Assembly (NCBI GenBank): GCA_902363665.1
Contig: CABJAW010000002.1
Location: 1 to 64,000 of the forward strand
DNA length: 64,000 nucleotides
Origin: Lachnospiraceae bacterium
Lineage (GTDB): Bacteria; Bacillota; Clostridia; Lachnospirales; Lachnospiraceae
Direction of reading: 5' to 3'
Of the stretch, positions 40,076 to 49,444 are shown in pieces. The translations under genes were made by a program, and so were the position numbers. Within the stretch, counting starts at the first letter, position 1. The number at the start of each line of letters is the position of its first letter. Below the pieces are notes generated by a model, which saw only the letters and a program-made list of their open reading frames with translations, was not told where the DNA came from and did no database searches.

Positions 40076-41944
40076 TTACAGATTTTTTACGAACAGTGCG
40101 CGGATCGCATTAAGCACTGCAATGATCATGACTCCGACATCCGCAAAGATCGCCATCCACATGTTTGCAATACCAAGCGCACCGAGCGCCAGGCAGATCA
40201 GCTTGATTCCGATTGCAAAGTAAATATTTTCATAAACGATATGGATACATTTTCTGGAAATCTTGATCGCCTTTGCGATTTTCTGCGGATCATCGTCCAT
40301 CAGCACGACATCTGCAGCCTCAATTGCCGCATCCGATCCCATTGCGCCCATCGCGATACCGATGTCTGCGCGGGACAGTACCGGCGCGTCGTTGATTCCG
40401 TCACCGACGAAAGCAAGCTTTTCATTTTCTTTCTTTTCGCCAAGCAGATGCTCTACCTGTGTTACCTTGTCCGCCGGAAGCAGCTCGCTGTGCACTTCAT
40501 CGATGCCAAGCTCCTGTGCCACCTGGTCAGCTACCTTCTTCATATCACCGGTCAGCATGACAGTCTTCTTGATTCCTGCGCGCTTCAGATCGCGGATCGC
40601 CTCTTTCGCATGCGGTTTTATCATATCAGAAATCAGGATATGTCCTGCATACTCGCCATTGACCGCAATATGCACAACCGTTCCAACATGATGGCACTCA
40701 CAATACTCAATGCCAAGGCGCGTCATCAGCTTGCCGTTTCCTGCAGCAACCTTTACGCCGTCTACGACTGCGGTGACACCGTTTCCGCTGATCTCCTCAA
40801 TATCAGAAACCCTGCTTCGATCAATTGTTTTTCCATATGCCTTCTGAAGGCTCTTGCTGATCGGATGCGAGGAAGCACTCTCTGCCAGTGCCGCATACTC
40901 AATCAGTTTCGCATCATCCATGCTGGAATGATGCACACCGCTCACCTCAAACACGCCCTGGGTCATGGTTCCGGTCTTATCAAATACCACATATTTTGCC
41001 TGGGAAAGTGTCTCCAGATAATTTGAACCCTTTACCAGTACACCTTCCTTGCTCGCTCCGCCGATTCCTGCAAAAAAGCTGAGCGGGATACTGATGACCA
41101 GTGCACATGGGCAGCTGATTACGAGGAAGGTCAGGGCACGATAAATCCAGTCGCCCCACTCCGGAGACAGACCCATGAAAAACATCCGTACAAGCGGCGG
41201 AAGAATCGCCAATGCCAGTGCGCCGTAGCAGACTGCCGGCGTATAGATTCGTGCAAATTTTGAGATAAAGTTTTCGGAACGGGATTTGCGGGAACTGGAA
41301 TTTTCCACAAGCTCCAGAACCTTCGCTACCGTAGACTCGCCGAACTCCTTCGTCGTACGGATGTGAAGCACACCTGTCATGTTGATGCAGCCGCTGATGA
41401 CTTCTTCTCCCTCGGAAACGTCACGCGGAAGGCTCTCACCAGTCAGTGCACTCGTATTCAGAGAAGATTTTCCTTCAGTAACAATACCATCGATCGGCAC
41501 CTTTTCACCCGGCTGTACAATGATTGTCGTTCCGATCGCGACCTCATCCGGATCGACCTGCTCCAGCTTTCCGTCACGCTCTACATTCGCGTAATCCGGA
41601 CGGATATCCATCAGGTCACTGATATTTCTTCTGCTCTTTCCAACTGCATAGCTCTGGAACAGCTCGCCGATCTGATAAAACAGCATAACAGCTACACCTT
41701 CCTTATAATCGCCAAGCAAAATGGCGCCGATAGTCGCGATCGCCATCAGAAAGTTTTCATCAAATACCTGCTTATTGCAGATACCTTTCCACGCCTTTTT
41801 CAGAATATCGTGTCCGATCACCAGGTACGGAACCATAAATAACACAAATTGCAGCCAGCCCTCTGCCGGAAGCAGAGACAGCACGACGATCAGCGCTGCC
41901 GCCACGATGATACGGATCAGCATTTTTTTCTGCTTCTTGTTCAT
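40076..41944 (-). CDS. Heavy-metal P1B-type ATPase without N-terminal HMA domain
   Basis: A 622-residue metal-exporting ATPase. The transport motif is SCPCALV (CPC), phosphorylation site DKTGTMTQG, nucleotide-domain HP motif SSHPISKSL and hinge GDGINDAPVL; the last helix holds an ADVGVM-type motif. This points to Zn/Cd/Pb/Co-type (CadA/ZntA) exporters. The usual HMA metal-binding domain is missing, but a separate HMA protein is encoded just upstream (42413). ATG at 41944 with GGGAG is used. An in-frame extension to 42193 exists, but it runs into the R1 repeat and is unlikely. Confidence 0.92.
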   Translation of the reverse strand: MNKKQKKMLIRIIVAAALIVVLSLLPAEGWLQFVLFMVPYLVIGHDILKKAWKGICNKQVFDENFLMAIATIGAILLGDYKEGVAVMLFYQIGELFQSYAVGKSRRNISDLMDIRPDYANVERDGKLEQVDPDEVAIGTTIIVQPGEKVPIDGIVTEGKSSLNTSALTGESLPRDVSEGEEVISGCINMTGVLHIRTTKEFGESTVAKVLELVENSSSRKSRSENFISKFARIYTPAVCYGALALAILPPLVRMFFMGLSPEWGDWIYRALTFLVISCPCALVISIPLSFFAGIGGASKEGVLVKGSNYLETLSQAKYVVFDKTGTMTQGVFEVSGVHHSSMDDAKLIEYAALAESASSHPISKSLQKAYGKTIDRSRVSDIEEISGNGVTAVVDGVKVAAGNGKLMTRLGIEYCECHHVGTVVHIAVNGEYAGHILISDMIKPHAKEAIRDLKRAGIKKTVMLTGDMKKVADQVAQELGIDEVHSELLPADKVTQVEHLLGEKKENEKLAFVGDGINDAPVLSRADIGIAMGAMGSDAAIEAADVVLMDDDPQKIAKAIKISRKCIHIVYENIYFAIGIKLICLALGALGIANMWMAIFADVGVMIIAVLNAIRALFVKNL

Positions 41945-42059
41945 AATCTTTTCTCCCATCCCACAGCGAACCCACGTGTCCTGCAGAACAGCCGGCTTCT
42001 CTTTCCACCGCTGCCTCTGCACATCCCCGGTCCGATCTGTGCGCTTTCTGTCTGATAAA

Positions 42060-42107
42060 CCCCGGGCTTTTTCTATCCGAATCCATACGGAAAGAACAGG
42101 CCCGGGG
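42060..42107 (-). terminator. Hairpin between the HMA gene and the ATPase gene
   Basis: CCCCGGGC and GCCCGGGG form an 8-bp GC stem with a 32-nt loop, followed on the minus strand by TTTATC. It could lower or regulate read-through from the HMA gene into the ATPase gene. Confidence 0.45.
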
Positions 42108-42175
42108 CAATCTATTCTAATACAGAGCTCACAAACAGATCGATTCTCTCTCTTTTCTGAATTCTGTACAAGTTC

Positions 42176-42317
42176 GTAACTGTTCAGAGCCAACCTCCAA
42201 AATGCTACGCATTTCGTCGGTGTGGCGTATCCGCCAAATAAAATTTCAAAAACAGGCTTAAAAATGCGAGCATTTTACGCCTGTTTTATGAAATTTTGCT
42301 TGGCTCTGAACAGTTAC
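42176..42317. repeat. R1 structured repeat, full copy 3 (142 bp)
   Basis: Ends GTAACTGTTCAGAGCCAA and complement, opposite orientation to copies 1 and 4. It lies inside the metal operon, between the HMA and ATPase genes. The arm with AAACAGGC and GCCTGTTT is intact with paired changes relative to copy 1. Confidence 0.9.
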
Positions 42318-42412
42318 ACAAGTTCTTTATTTTTCAGCATCTGCCAAAACAAAGACGGTCAAACAGGCGATGCCCGCTCAGTCCTTTACGTGCTTCGCCT
42401 AAAATGTTACTT

Positions 42413-42631
42413 TTACAGATAGATTTCGCAATCGTCTTCTACCTTCTTGCAGTTCTTCAGAACATCTTTCATAACAGTCTTCGGATCCTGGCCCTCTTCG
42501 AACTCAACGATCATCTTCAGGGTCATGAAGTTTACTGTCGCGTCCTTTACACCGGCGGTGTTTTTTGCAGCCTCTTCCATCTTGTTTGCACAGTTTGCGC
42601 AGTCTACTTCGATTTTGTACGTCTTTTTCAT
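42413..42631 (-). CDS. Stand-alone HMA (heavy-metal-associated) protein
   Basis: A 72-residue ferredoxin-like metal-binding protein, KTYKIEVDCANCANKMEEAA with CxxC, then VKDATVNFMTLKMIVEF. It replaces the HMA domain missing from the adjacent ATPase and probably delivers the metal. The ATG at 42631 has AAAGGA upstream. The C-terminal Cys (DDCEIYL) is unusual. Confidence 0.9.
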   Translation of the reverse strand: MKKTYKIEVDCANCANKMEEAAKNTAGVKDATVNFMTLKMIVEFEEGQDPKTVMKDVLKNCKKVEDDCEIYL

Positions 42632-42690
42632 GATTGTTTTTCCTTTCTCTTCCATATTATAGTGTAATTTATTTTTTTGTTCTTTTTATC

Positions 42691-42710
42691 ATATGAACAT
42701 TTATTCATAT
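42691..42710. promoter_or_regulatory. SmtB/ArsR-type operator dyad
   Basis: ATATGAA-CATTTA-TTCATAT is a perfect 7-6-7 dyad 60 bp before the HMA start codon. It matches the known form of ArsR/SmtB operators (ATA-TGAA...TTCA-TAT) and is the likely site for the regulator encoded at 39394. Confidence 0.75.
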
Positions 42711-42834
42711 GTTTGTTTTTATTATAACGTCTATTTCTGATTTGTCAAGTCTTTCTTCTCTTTTTCGCTTCATTTTTTCACTTTAGTTTTTTCCGTTTTC
42801 CCGCATGCAAACTTACTGTTTTTTATATTTCCTA

Positions 42835-42863
42835 TTGACACAATAGGGAATATAGAGTATTAT
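42835..42863 (+). promoter_or_regulatory. Promoter of the amino-acid ABC operon with possible CymR-like dyad
   Basis: TTGACA (42835-42840), 17-bp spacer, TATTAT (42858-42863). An imperfect dyad TTCCTATT-GACAC-AATAGGGAA (about 42829-42850) overlaps the -35, so a repressor site is likely. It resembles the site at 38601. Confidence 0.65.
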
Positions 42864-42897
42864 GAAAATAACTTTTTTTTGAATAGGGAGGACTATT

Positions 42898-43827
42898 ATG
42901 AAACGTTTAAATCTAATGAAAAAAGTAACCGGTCTTCTTCTGAGTGCAGCTATGGTAGTTGGATTCTCTGCAGCCGCAATGGCAGAAGAGCCACAGGCAG
43001 CTGCAATCGATGCTGAGGCATTTGACGCACTCGTCTCTTCCGGCCCGGTCGCAGACGACGCTGCTATCGAGGCAAACAGCTGGGCATCCGCAGTAAAGGA
43101 AGCAGGCGTACTCCGTGTCGGCGGCACACGCACCTCTTTCCTCTTCAGCCAGCTTGACGAGACAGACAACAGCATCCGCGGATTTGATGCCGGTCTGTAT
43201 CAGCTGCTCGCCGGTTACATTCTTGGCGATTCTTCTAAATACGAAGTAACTCAGGTAGATTCCAGCACACGTGAGTCTGTTCTGCAGAGCGGACAGGTAG
43301 ACGCTGTATTTGCTACCTACTCCATCACAGATGCCCGCAAGGAAGTCATTTCCTTCGCAGGTCCGTACTACTCTTCCCAGCAGGCCGTTCTGGTAAAAGC
43401 AGGCAACACCGATATTGCAGGTGTAGACGATCTCGCAGGCAAGACCGTTGCCACCCAGTCCGGTTCCACCGGTCCTGACATCCTTGCCGAGTATGCACCG
43501 GAAGCTACCGTACAGGAATTTGCAAACGACCAGGAAGCACGTACCGCTCTGGAGCAGGGCCGTGTCGATGCTTACGTGACAGACTACACACTTCTGCTGA
43601 ATGCAATCGTAAAGAACCCGGGCGCTTATGAGATCGCCGGAGATGTATTTGGACCGGAAGATAATTACGGTATTGGCTTGCCTCTTGACTCTGATGGTGT
43701 TATATTTGTAAATGATTTCCTGAAGAAAATTGAGGAAGACGGTACATGGGCAGATCTGTGGAAGATCAGCCTTGGCGACCGCACCGGTATTGAGACTGTA
43801 CCGGACGCTCCGGCTATCGAAGAATAA
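42898..43827 (+). CDS. Amino-acid ABC transporter substrate-binding protein
   Basis: A 309-residue polar amino-acid binding protein (family 3). The N-terminus is a Sec signal (VTGLLLSAAMVVGFSAAAMA) with a type I cleavage site and no lipobox cysteine, unusual for a Gram-positive binding protein. The fold shows GVLRVGGTRTSF, FAGPYYSSQQAVLV and GKTVATQSGSTGPD. Two permease genes and an ATPase gene follow. The ligand is probably cystine, glutamate or a related amino acid; the regulatory site hints at a sulfur amino acid. Confidence 0.88.
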   Translation: MKRLNLMKKVTGLLLSAAMVVGFSAAAMAEEPQAAAIDAEAFDALVSSGPVADDAAIEANSWASAVKEAGVLRVGGTRTSFLFSQLDETDNSIRGFDAGLYQLLAGYILGDSSKYEVTQVDSSTRESVLQSGQVDAVFATYSITDARKEVISFAGPYYSSQQAVLVKAGNTDIAGVDDLAGKTVATQSGSTGPDILAEYAPEATVQEFANDQEARTALEQGRVDAYVTDYTLLLNAIVKNPGAYEIAGDVFGPEDNYGIGLPLDSDGVIFVNDFLKKIEEDGTWADLWKISLGDRTGIETVPDAPAIEE

Positions 43828-43906
43828 TCGACTGACCAATTCAAAGATCACAGTAAGAGCTTTCGGGATTTCTCCTGGAAGCTCTTTTTCGTGAAAGGAG
43901 GACTCT

Positions 43907-44566
43907 ATGGACATTTCTGCACTTCTTACCCAGTATGGGGACAAATACCTGCAGGCGCTTCTGACAACCTGGAAACTGACTGTATTTTCTTTTGCCATCG
44001 CATTTCTGATCGGCATTCTGATCACAGTTATCCGCGTCTGCCCAATTCGTCCGCTTCAGCTGTTTGGTGACTTTTACGTTCAGATTTTCCGCAACATTCC
44101 GGGCGCAGCCCTTTTGATCCTGCTTGTTTATGCGCTTCCTTATCTGAATATCATTCTTTCCTATTATACGTGTGTGCTGATCGCGACCTCGCTGATCCCA
44201 TCTGCGTTCTGTTCCGAGTATCTGATGGCCGGCATGAACACGATCGCTCCGGGGCAGATCGAAGCCGCCCGTGCACTTGGCATGTCCTTTTCAAAGATCA
44301 TGAAAAATATCGTGATCCCTCAAGCACTGCGTTCCAGTGTGCTTTCTCTGACGAATCTGCTGGTTGCCACTATGCTGACAACCGCACTTGCCTCCCAGGT
44401 GCCCCTGAATCCGATGGACCTGACCGGCCTCGTCTCCCACATCAACACGCATGCCGTCGGCGGTGTTACTGCCTTTTTAATCTCTGCTGTTTTGTACTGT
44501 GCAACTGCCGTCGTCATCGGACAGATCGGTGCCAGAATTGACCGGAAAGTGAGGATCCTGCGATGA
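43907..44566 (+). CDS. Amino-acid ABC transporter permease
   Basis: A 219-residue polar-amino-acid permease with five predicted helices and the EAA loop (QIEAARALGMSFSKIMKNIV). AAAGGAGG precedes the start. Its stop overlaps the start of the second permease by 4 nt. Confidence 0.93.
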   Translation: MDISALLTQYGDKYLQALLTTWKLTVFSFAIAFLIGILITVIRVCPIRPLQLFGDFYVQIFRNIPGAALLILLVYALPYLNIILSYYTCVLIATSLIPSAFCSEYLMAGMNTIAPGQIEAARALGMSFSKIMKNIVIPQALRSSVLSLTNLLVATMLTTALASQVPLNPMDLTGLVSHINTHAVGGVTAFLISAVLYCATAVVIGQIGARIDRKVRILR

Positions 44567-45372
44567 AACAAAAACAACCAACGATTCGTGACGCTCTCTA
44601 TGAAGCACCAGGTCCGAAAGCCCGCAAACGAATTGCAGTGGCAACCGTACTCTCCATTTTAGCCCTCGCCGCTCTCGTGATCGCAGTCATCCGTCGTTTT
44701 GCAGAAAACGGACAGCTTGATGCCAGATACTGGTCGATCTTCACACGCTATACGACCTGGCGTTTTCTCGGCTACGGTCTCGTCGGTACGATGACTGCTG
44801 CTCTCACAGCCGGCATCATCACCTTCTTCGTCGGCCTTTTGCTCATGATGGGCCGCATCAGTTCATTCAAAGTGCTCCGCGCACTGTGCACCGTGCTGAT
44901 CGAGTTCAGCCGCGGTGTCCCGACACTTCTTTTTATTTATTTCTTTCTGCTTGTCGTACCACAGTTCGGCATCCGGCTTCCGGCTCTTTGGAAGGTCGCA
45001 GCCCCTGTTGCGATTTCCGCCTGCGGTGTTGTGGCAGAAGTACTCCGCTCCGGTGTCAATGCCGTACCGAAAGGTCAGACGGAAGCGGCACTCTCACTCG
45101 GCATGCGCCGCAGCAGCGTTTTTTTCAAGATCATCTTCCCGCAGGCGCTGCGCTTTGTCGTACCGGCCCTGATCTCAGAACTTGTCATCGTCCTGAAAGA
45201 TACGACGTTCGCCTATATCGTCAGCTACTCGGACCTTATGCAGAATGCACGTGTCCTGATCAGTAATTACGATGCACTGCTCTCCGTTTATCTTGTGACA
45301 GCGATCATCTACATTCTGATCAACTACATTTTAAATAAGATATCAGTTGCTGTAGCAAGGCGCACTCGTTAA
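44563..45372 (+). CDS. Amino-acid ABC transporter permease, second subunit
   Basis: A 269-residue permease with the EAA loop GQTEAALSLGMRRSSVFFKI and five to six helices, plus an N-terminal extension of about 50 residues. It is translationally coupled to the first permease (ATGA overlap). The two probably form a heterodimer in the membrane. Confidence 0.93.
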   Translation: MKQKQPTIRDALYEAPGPKARKRIAVATVLSILALAALVIAVIRRFAENGQLDARYWSIFTRYTTWRFLGYGLVGTMTAALTAGIITFFVGLLLMMGRISSFKVLRALCTVLIEFSRGVPTLLFIYFFLLVVPQFGIRLPALWKVAAPVAISACGVVAEVLRSGVNAVPKGQTEAALSLGMRRSSVFFKIIFPQALRFVVPALISELVIVLKDTTFAYIVSYSDLMQNARVLISNYDALLSVYLVTAIIYILINYILNKISVAVARRTR

Positions 45373-45484
45373 AACCATCTCCCTGTCAGGGTATGTCTGA
45401 AAAATATTTTCTGCATCCTGCAGATTTTCCACATTTTGCATCTTTTGTATCTACAGGCCATTGTTCCATTAAAGGAGGTACTCC

Positions 45485-46246
45485 ATGAATTCTTCTGAAA
45501 CGAAAACAGCTCCACCGATCATCGAGCTCTCCCATGTCGATAAACACTTTGGACAGCTGCATGTCTTAAAGGACATCAGCCTCTCCGTAAAAAAGGGCGA
45601 GGTTGTCGTAATCATCGGCCCGTCCGGTTCCGGAAAATCGACCCTGTGCCGCACGATCAACCGATTGGAAACAATCGATTCCGGTGAGATCCGCATTGAC
45701 GGTACCACACTCCCGGAAGAGGGGAAAAAGCTCGCCGAGCTTCGCTCCCAGGTTGGCATGGTATTTCAGTCCTTCAACCTGTTCGCCCACAAAACAATCC
45801 TCGACAACGTCACAATTGCTCCGATCGATGTGCTCGGCAAGTCAAAAAAAGAAGCCCGTGCGGAGGCAATGGAGCTTCTGAAACGTGTCGGCGTGGACAG
45901 CCAGGCTGCCAAAGTCCCGGCTCAGCTCTCCGGCGGACAGCAGCAGCGCGTCGCGATCGCCCGCGCCCTTGCAATGCATCCGAAGGCAATCCTCTTTGAC
46001 GAGCCGACCAGCGCTCTCGACCCTGAAATGATCGGCGAGGTGCTTGATGTCATGACTGCACTCGCAAAAGACGGCATGACCATGGTTGTCGTCACTCACG
46101 AAATGAATTTCGCCAGACGCGTCGCTGACCGCATTCTCTTCATGGACAACGGCAGCATCCTTGAGGAAAATACACCGGAGGAATTTTTCACCAATCCGCA
46201 GACAAAGCGTGCGCAGGATTTTCTGAATTCGATTCAGGCGCACTGA
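45485..46246 (+). CDS. Amino-acid ABC transporter ATP-binding protein (GlnQ-like)
   Basis: A 253-residue ATPase with Walker [10 protein letters not shown], signature [15 protein letters not shown], Walker [14 protein letters not shown] and switch His in [10 protein letters not shown]. It powers the import system encoded directly upstream and ends at a strong terminator. AAAGGAGG precedes the ATG. Confidence 0.96.
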   Translation: MNSSETKTAPPIIELSHVDKHFGQLHVLKDISLSVKKGEVVVIIGPSGSGKSTLCRTINRLETIDSGEIRIDGTTLPEEGKKLAELRSQVGMVFQSFNLFAHKTILDNVTIAPIDVLGKSKKEARAEAMELLKRVGVDSQAAKVPAQLSGGQQQRVAIARALAMHPKAILFDEPTSALDPEMIGEVLDVMTALAKDGMTMVVVTHEMNFARRVADRILFMDNGSILEENTPEEFFTNPQTKRAQDFLNSIQAH

Positions 46247-46322
46247 GCGGATAATTGCAGGCTATTCTCCAGTTCGAATGATACGCGGCTATTTTGCAGC
46301 TTATCCTTTTACACGGTTGATC

Positions 46323-46384
46323 AAAACAGGCAGATATGTTTTTATGACCTTTTCGGGACACATAAAAACATATCTGCCTGTTTT
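46323..46384. terminator. Long bidirectional terminator
   Basis: Positions 46323-46346 and 46361-46384 form a perfect 24-bp stem with a 14-nt loop, with AAAA before and TTTT after. It closes the amino-acid ABC operon and, on the other strand, the HMA gene. Confidence 0.88.
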
Positions 46385-46525
46385 ATCGTGTTTCATACGG
46401 TGATCCATCTCACCGCACTCTCACATCACTGTTTTCTGATTTATTCTGTTTCTGAGTAAAGCGGACATCGGCAATCCACTTCGCGACTGCGTTCATGCAA
46501 TGTATTGTCTGTTTTTATTCACCGT

Positions 46526-46783
46526 CTACTTGTGAAGGAAAGAAAAAAGTCCCTTCTTCTCATACGGCTCCTGCTTAATTCCTGTCACCGTATAACCGGT
46601 CTTTGTGATCGCCTCACGCAGCTTGCCCTCGTCAATCGGCGTTTCTGAGAGGATTACCGTCTCTCCCTTGCTGTGTGATGACGTTACCTTCTTTACTTTA
46701 AAAGCGCCGCGGACTGCTTCATTGATATGTGCCTCGCACATACCGCACTGCATTCCGTCTACGCCTACTGTGATCTGTGTCAT
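46526..46783 (-). CDS. HMA-domain metal-binding protein
   Basis: An 85-residue HMA-type protein with GMQCGMCEAHI (CxxC) and a basic C-terminal tail (YEKKGLFSFLHK). ATG at 46783 has AGGAAA upstream. It lies 100 bp after another small gene on the same strand and is probably a metal carrier of the copper/zinc type; the partner ATPase is not adjacent. Confidence 0.85.
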   Translation of the reverse strand: MTQITVGVDGMQCGMCEAHINEAVRGAFKVKKVTSSHSKGETVILSETPIDEGKLREAITKTGYTVTGIKQEPYEKKGLFSFLHK

Positions 46784-46882
46784 AATTTCTGTTTTCCTTT
46801 CTGTCTCATTCCAGCAAAGCAAATCCATGCGATTGTTCTTACTTATTATACTGGTATATCGTTATCGAAATAACTATACCAC

Positions 46883-47122
46883 TCACTTGTATGCGAATCC
46901 ATCAAACGAAAGCTCACACCCATGCGCAATCCTGCTGCAGATATTGACTGCAGCTCCCATCACTCCGGCATACTCGCCGTCCTTCGTCTCCACCTTCATC
47001 CTCTTACGGTCCTCGCTGAGTTCCACGTTTTTCAGGTCATCCTTTTCTCTCAGCTCTCTTAAGATCTCTTCTGCTTCTGCATCTGTAATCTCTTTTGACA
47101 AACGATAGTATCTGCCCATCAT
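46883..47122 (-). CDS. Small hypothetical protein upstream of the HMA gene
   Basis: A 79-residue protein, mostly charged in the first 50 residues (SKEITDAEAEEILRELREKD), followed by GVMGAAVNICSRIAHGCELS. It carries two cysteines. I do not recognise the family; an ancestral HMA-like fold is possible from length and pattern. It probably shares a transcript with the HMA gene. Confidence 0.6.
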   Translation of the reverse strand: MMGRYYRLSKEITDAEAEEILRELREKDDLKNVELSEDRKRMKVETKDGEYAGVMGAAVNICSRIAHGCELSFDGFAYK

Positions 47123-47353
47123 TTTCGCCTCACTTTGGTTTGTTTTTTCTAACTTTTGTCTGTATTATAACACTTTTGTGAAAATGCGGCGTTTTTTTCT
47201 TGTCCGGTAATTGACTTTTTTTCTCATTTTCAGGCACTTTTCTGTAAAACAAAAAAAGTCCCCGCCGCACTCTGTACGACAGGAGCTTCAATTTCAAATT
47301 CAAAACAAATATTCTCTCTACTATATCAGAACTATTATGGCAATCCCTGTTTC

Positions 47354-47638
47354 TTATTCTTTAGCGTGATCCTCATCACTTTCGGCTCTGTTTCCGGTGG
47401 ATTCCTCCTGCTCTTTTTTCGCGGTATCATCCCCCTGCGGATGCTTCACATTCTGGTACAGCAGCCAGCCGCCGAAAATCAGAATCCCGATCCCGATCAC
47501 CAGGAACAGCACCATAAACACATTGATGACCATCGACTGCGAATTCGCATCCGGATTTTGATACATCTGATATGCCAGATAGATCAGATAAGCGCCCACA
47601 ATCATATACAAACCAAATCTTGTCCGTTCTCTTCCCAT
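47354..47638 (-). CDS. Small membrane protein with two helices
   Basis: A 94-residue protein with two membrane helices (FGLYMIVGAYLIYLAYQMY and VINVFMVLFLVIGIGILIFG) and an acidic, Lys/Glu-rich C-terminal tail. GAAAGGG precedes the ATG. I recognise no family; such proteins are common in Lachnospiraceae. It is a single gene. Confidence 0.65.
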   Translation of the reverse strand: MGRERTRFGLYMIVGAYLIYLAYQMYQNPDANSQSMVINVFMVLFLVIGIGILIFGGWLLYQNVKHPQGDDTAKKEQEESTGNRAESDEDHAKE

Positions 47639-47745
47639 ACTGTTCCCTTTCTCTCACCTTATTTTTACTTACTTTCTCAGTTCTCTTTTCACTTCTCAAC
47701 TACTGATTACGCCATCCCTCAGATATGAGTATTATTCGGCTCACC

Positions 47746-47905
47746 TATAGCAATTCAATAAAATAATGCAGGCAAGACGATTTGGCAGAGCGCGAAAGAC
47801 AAGGATGAAATCTGCAGGCGTGCTGACGCACGGCAAAGATTTCTGACGCAGTATTTCACGCTCTGACAGATCGGATGGGATGCATTATTTTGCAGAATTG
47901 CTATA
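47746..47905. repeat. R3 MITE-like repeat (160 bp)
   Basis: The ends are TATAGCAATTC and GAATTGCTATA. Inside, AAAATAATGCA pairs with TGCATTATTTT, and CAGAGCGCG pairs with part of CACGCTCTG. The middle has GCAGGCGTGCTGACGCACGGC. The long inverted repeat resembles a non-autonomous insertion. There is no second copy in the window. Confidence 0.7.
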
Positions 47906-48103
47906 AGCCATTATATCAAATCACGGAAAATATAACAAGCACAGGAGCGATTTCTACCTTTTCGCTGACTGAATTTTCTGAATTGTCCCGTTTTTTTATT
48001 TTTTTGCAAAACTTCATTTTTTATAAAAAAACACTTGCTTTTTCCAAAAACATTTGTTATACTTTTAGAGCTGTAACAAATAAGCAGTTTCATCACAGCA
48101 AAG

Positions 48104-48177
48104 CGATGCGTGGCTCAGCTTGGTAGAGCGCTGCGTTCGGGACGCAGAGGTCGCAGGTTCAAATCCTGTCGCATCGA
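48104..48177 (+). tRNA. tRNA-Pro(CGG), copy 1
   Basis: Acceptor CGATGCG pairs with CGCATCG; the anticodon stem CTGCG/CGCAG holds loop TTCGGGA with anticodon CGG (codon CCG, proline); the T loop is GGTTCAAATCC. The discriminator is A. CCA is not encoded. A promoter-like TTGCTT and TTATAC lie upstream (about 48034-48062). An identical tRNA gene lies at 55244. Confidence 0.95.
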
Positions 48178-48191
48178 TTAACTGGCAAAAG

Positions 48192-48228
48192 CATCGCAGA
48201 TCTTTCTATAAGATTTGTGATGTTTTTT
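48192..48228 (+). terminator. Terminator of tRNA-Pro copy 1
   Basis: CATCGCAGATC and GATTTGTGATG pair with two G-T wobbles around a 9-nt loop and are followed by TTTTTT. Confidence 0.75.
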
Positions 48229-48329
48229 ATTTTACGTTAAAAAATCAAAAGCGTATATTGCAATAAAAAAATGCATATGTTATATGCAAGCAGGCAAAAT
48301 GATGAGATGTGTTCATAAGTAGCACAGCA

Positions 48330-48362
48330 AAAGGCCCCGAAGTTCGCACCTTCGGGGCCTTT
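48330..48362 (-). terminator. Terminator after the LacI gene
   Basis: AAAGGCCCCGAAG and CTTCGGGGCCTTT form a perfect 13-bp stem with a 7-nt loop. It lies 57 bp after the LacI stop codon and is bidirectional in form. Confidence 0.8.
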
Positions 48363-48418
48363 CTTATTCCGTTTTGGCGGGGCAACATGCTCTAAAGACC
48401 GACTGCTAACTGCTATTT

Positions 48419-49444
48419 TCAGGCACTGCCACCCTTCTCGTTCTGCAACGTTCCTTTCAGTTTACTTTTTTCGCAGCTCATCTTTTGACCGCTAATCAGT
48501 TCAAGAATCTGCTCCCCAGCTCTCCTTCCCATCTCAAACAGTGGCATTTCTACTGTTGTCAGTCTCGGTCTGAGCACATCTCCGATTTTATTTCCAATTC
48601 CACCCACAAAAATATCTTTTCCTATCGTAAGATTCTGATCCCGCGCATAATCATATACACCTGCTGCCATACTATCATTCATTGAAAAAATTACATTTAC
48701 GTGTTTGCCCAAAAGCCGTTCCGCCGCTTCATAACCAAATTCTCTGCTCCAGTCTCCGTAATAAACCAGCTCCGGATTAAAAAGCACACCCCTGCGAAAC
48801 AATGCCTTCTGACAGCCAAGCAGACGGTCAATCGTATGTACGCTGTTTTTTTCTCCTGCAATAATTCCAAGTGAAACCACTTTATCCTTAAGAAGGCAGC
48901 TCACAACCGCATCAGCTGCCTTTTCGTCGTCAAATACGATCGATGGAATTTCTTTTTTATCAGCAAAGCCATAGACTACTACAATTGGCACGTTTGCATC
49001 CTGTTCCAGCATTTCGGATAAGTCTCGGCTATGTGCACTCACATAAATAATCCCTTCCACCTGTTTCGCACGCATCATGGCAATTTCCTCATCGAGATGT
49101 TTTTTAAACTCCTCATGATAACTAAAATCATTTCCATATTTTTTATAAATACGCAGATTTCCAAGCACAAAATTGTAGTCCTGCTCTTCCAGATAGTCAT
49201 CGATACCGTCTACAATCTCCGGTGCATTAAAAACAGTGAGATCCTCTGTAATAATTCCAATCATTCTGGTCTCACGGCACTTCAGATTGCGCGCAACAAC
49301 GTTCGGAACATAATTCATACGCTCCACCTGTTCCAAAACCATCTGCCTTGTTTTTTCACTTACTTTCCCTTTATGATTCAAAATGTTTGAAACCGTCGCA
49401 ATGGATACATCACATGCTTTTGCGATTTCCCGTATCGTAGCCAT
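48419..49444 (-). CDS. LacI-family transcriptional regulator
   Basis: The 341-residue repressor has the N-terminal HTH TIREIAKACDVSIATVSNIL and a periplasmic-binding-like effector domain (MIGIITEDLTVFNAPEIVDG). It controls the sugar operon upstream, probably through the AACGTT-centred sites at 54958-55092. The ATG at 49444 follows GGGGA; an upstream ATG at 49459 is in frame. The effector would be the sugar imported by the neighbouring ABC genes (unknown). Confidence 0.93.
   Translation of the reverse strand: MATIREIAKACDVSIATVSNILNHKGKVSEKTRQMVLEQVERMNYVPNVVARNLKCRETRMIGIITEDLTVFNAPEIVDGIDDYLEEQDYNFVLGNLRIYKKYGNDFSYHEEFKKHLDEEIAMMRAKQVEGIIYVSAHSRDLSEMLEQDANVPIVVVYGFADKKEIPSIVFDDEKAADAVVSCLLKDKVVSLGIIAGEKNSVHTIDRLLGCQKALFRRGVLFNPELVYYGDWSREFGYEAAERLLGKHVNVIFSMNDSMAAGVYDYARDQNLTIGKDIFVGGIGNKIGDVLRPRLTTVEMPLFEMGRRAGEQILELISGQKMSCEKSKLKGTLQNEKGGSA

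Noticed and set aside
40076..42193. A longer ATPase start at 42193
   Set aside because: The extension runs through the R1 repeat and has no conserved residues; the ATG at 41944 has a proper ribosome site.
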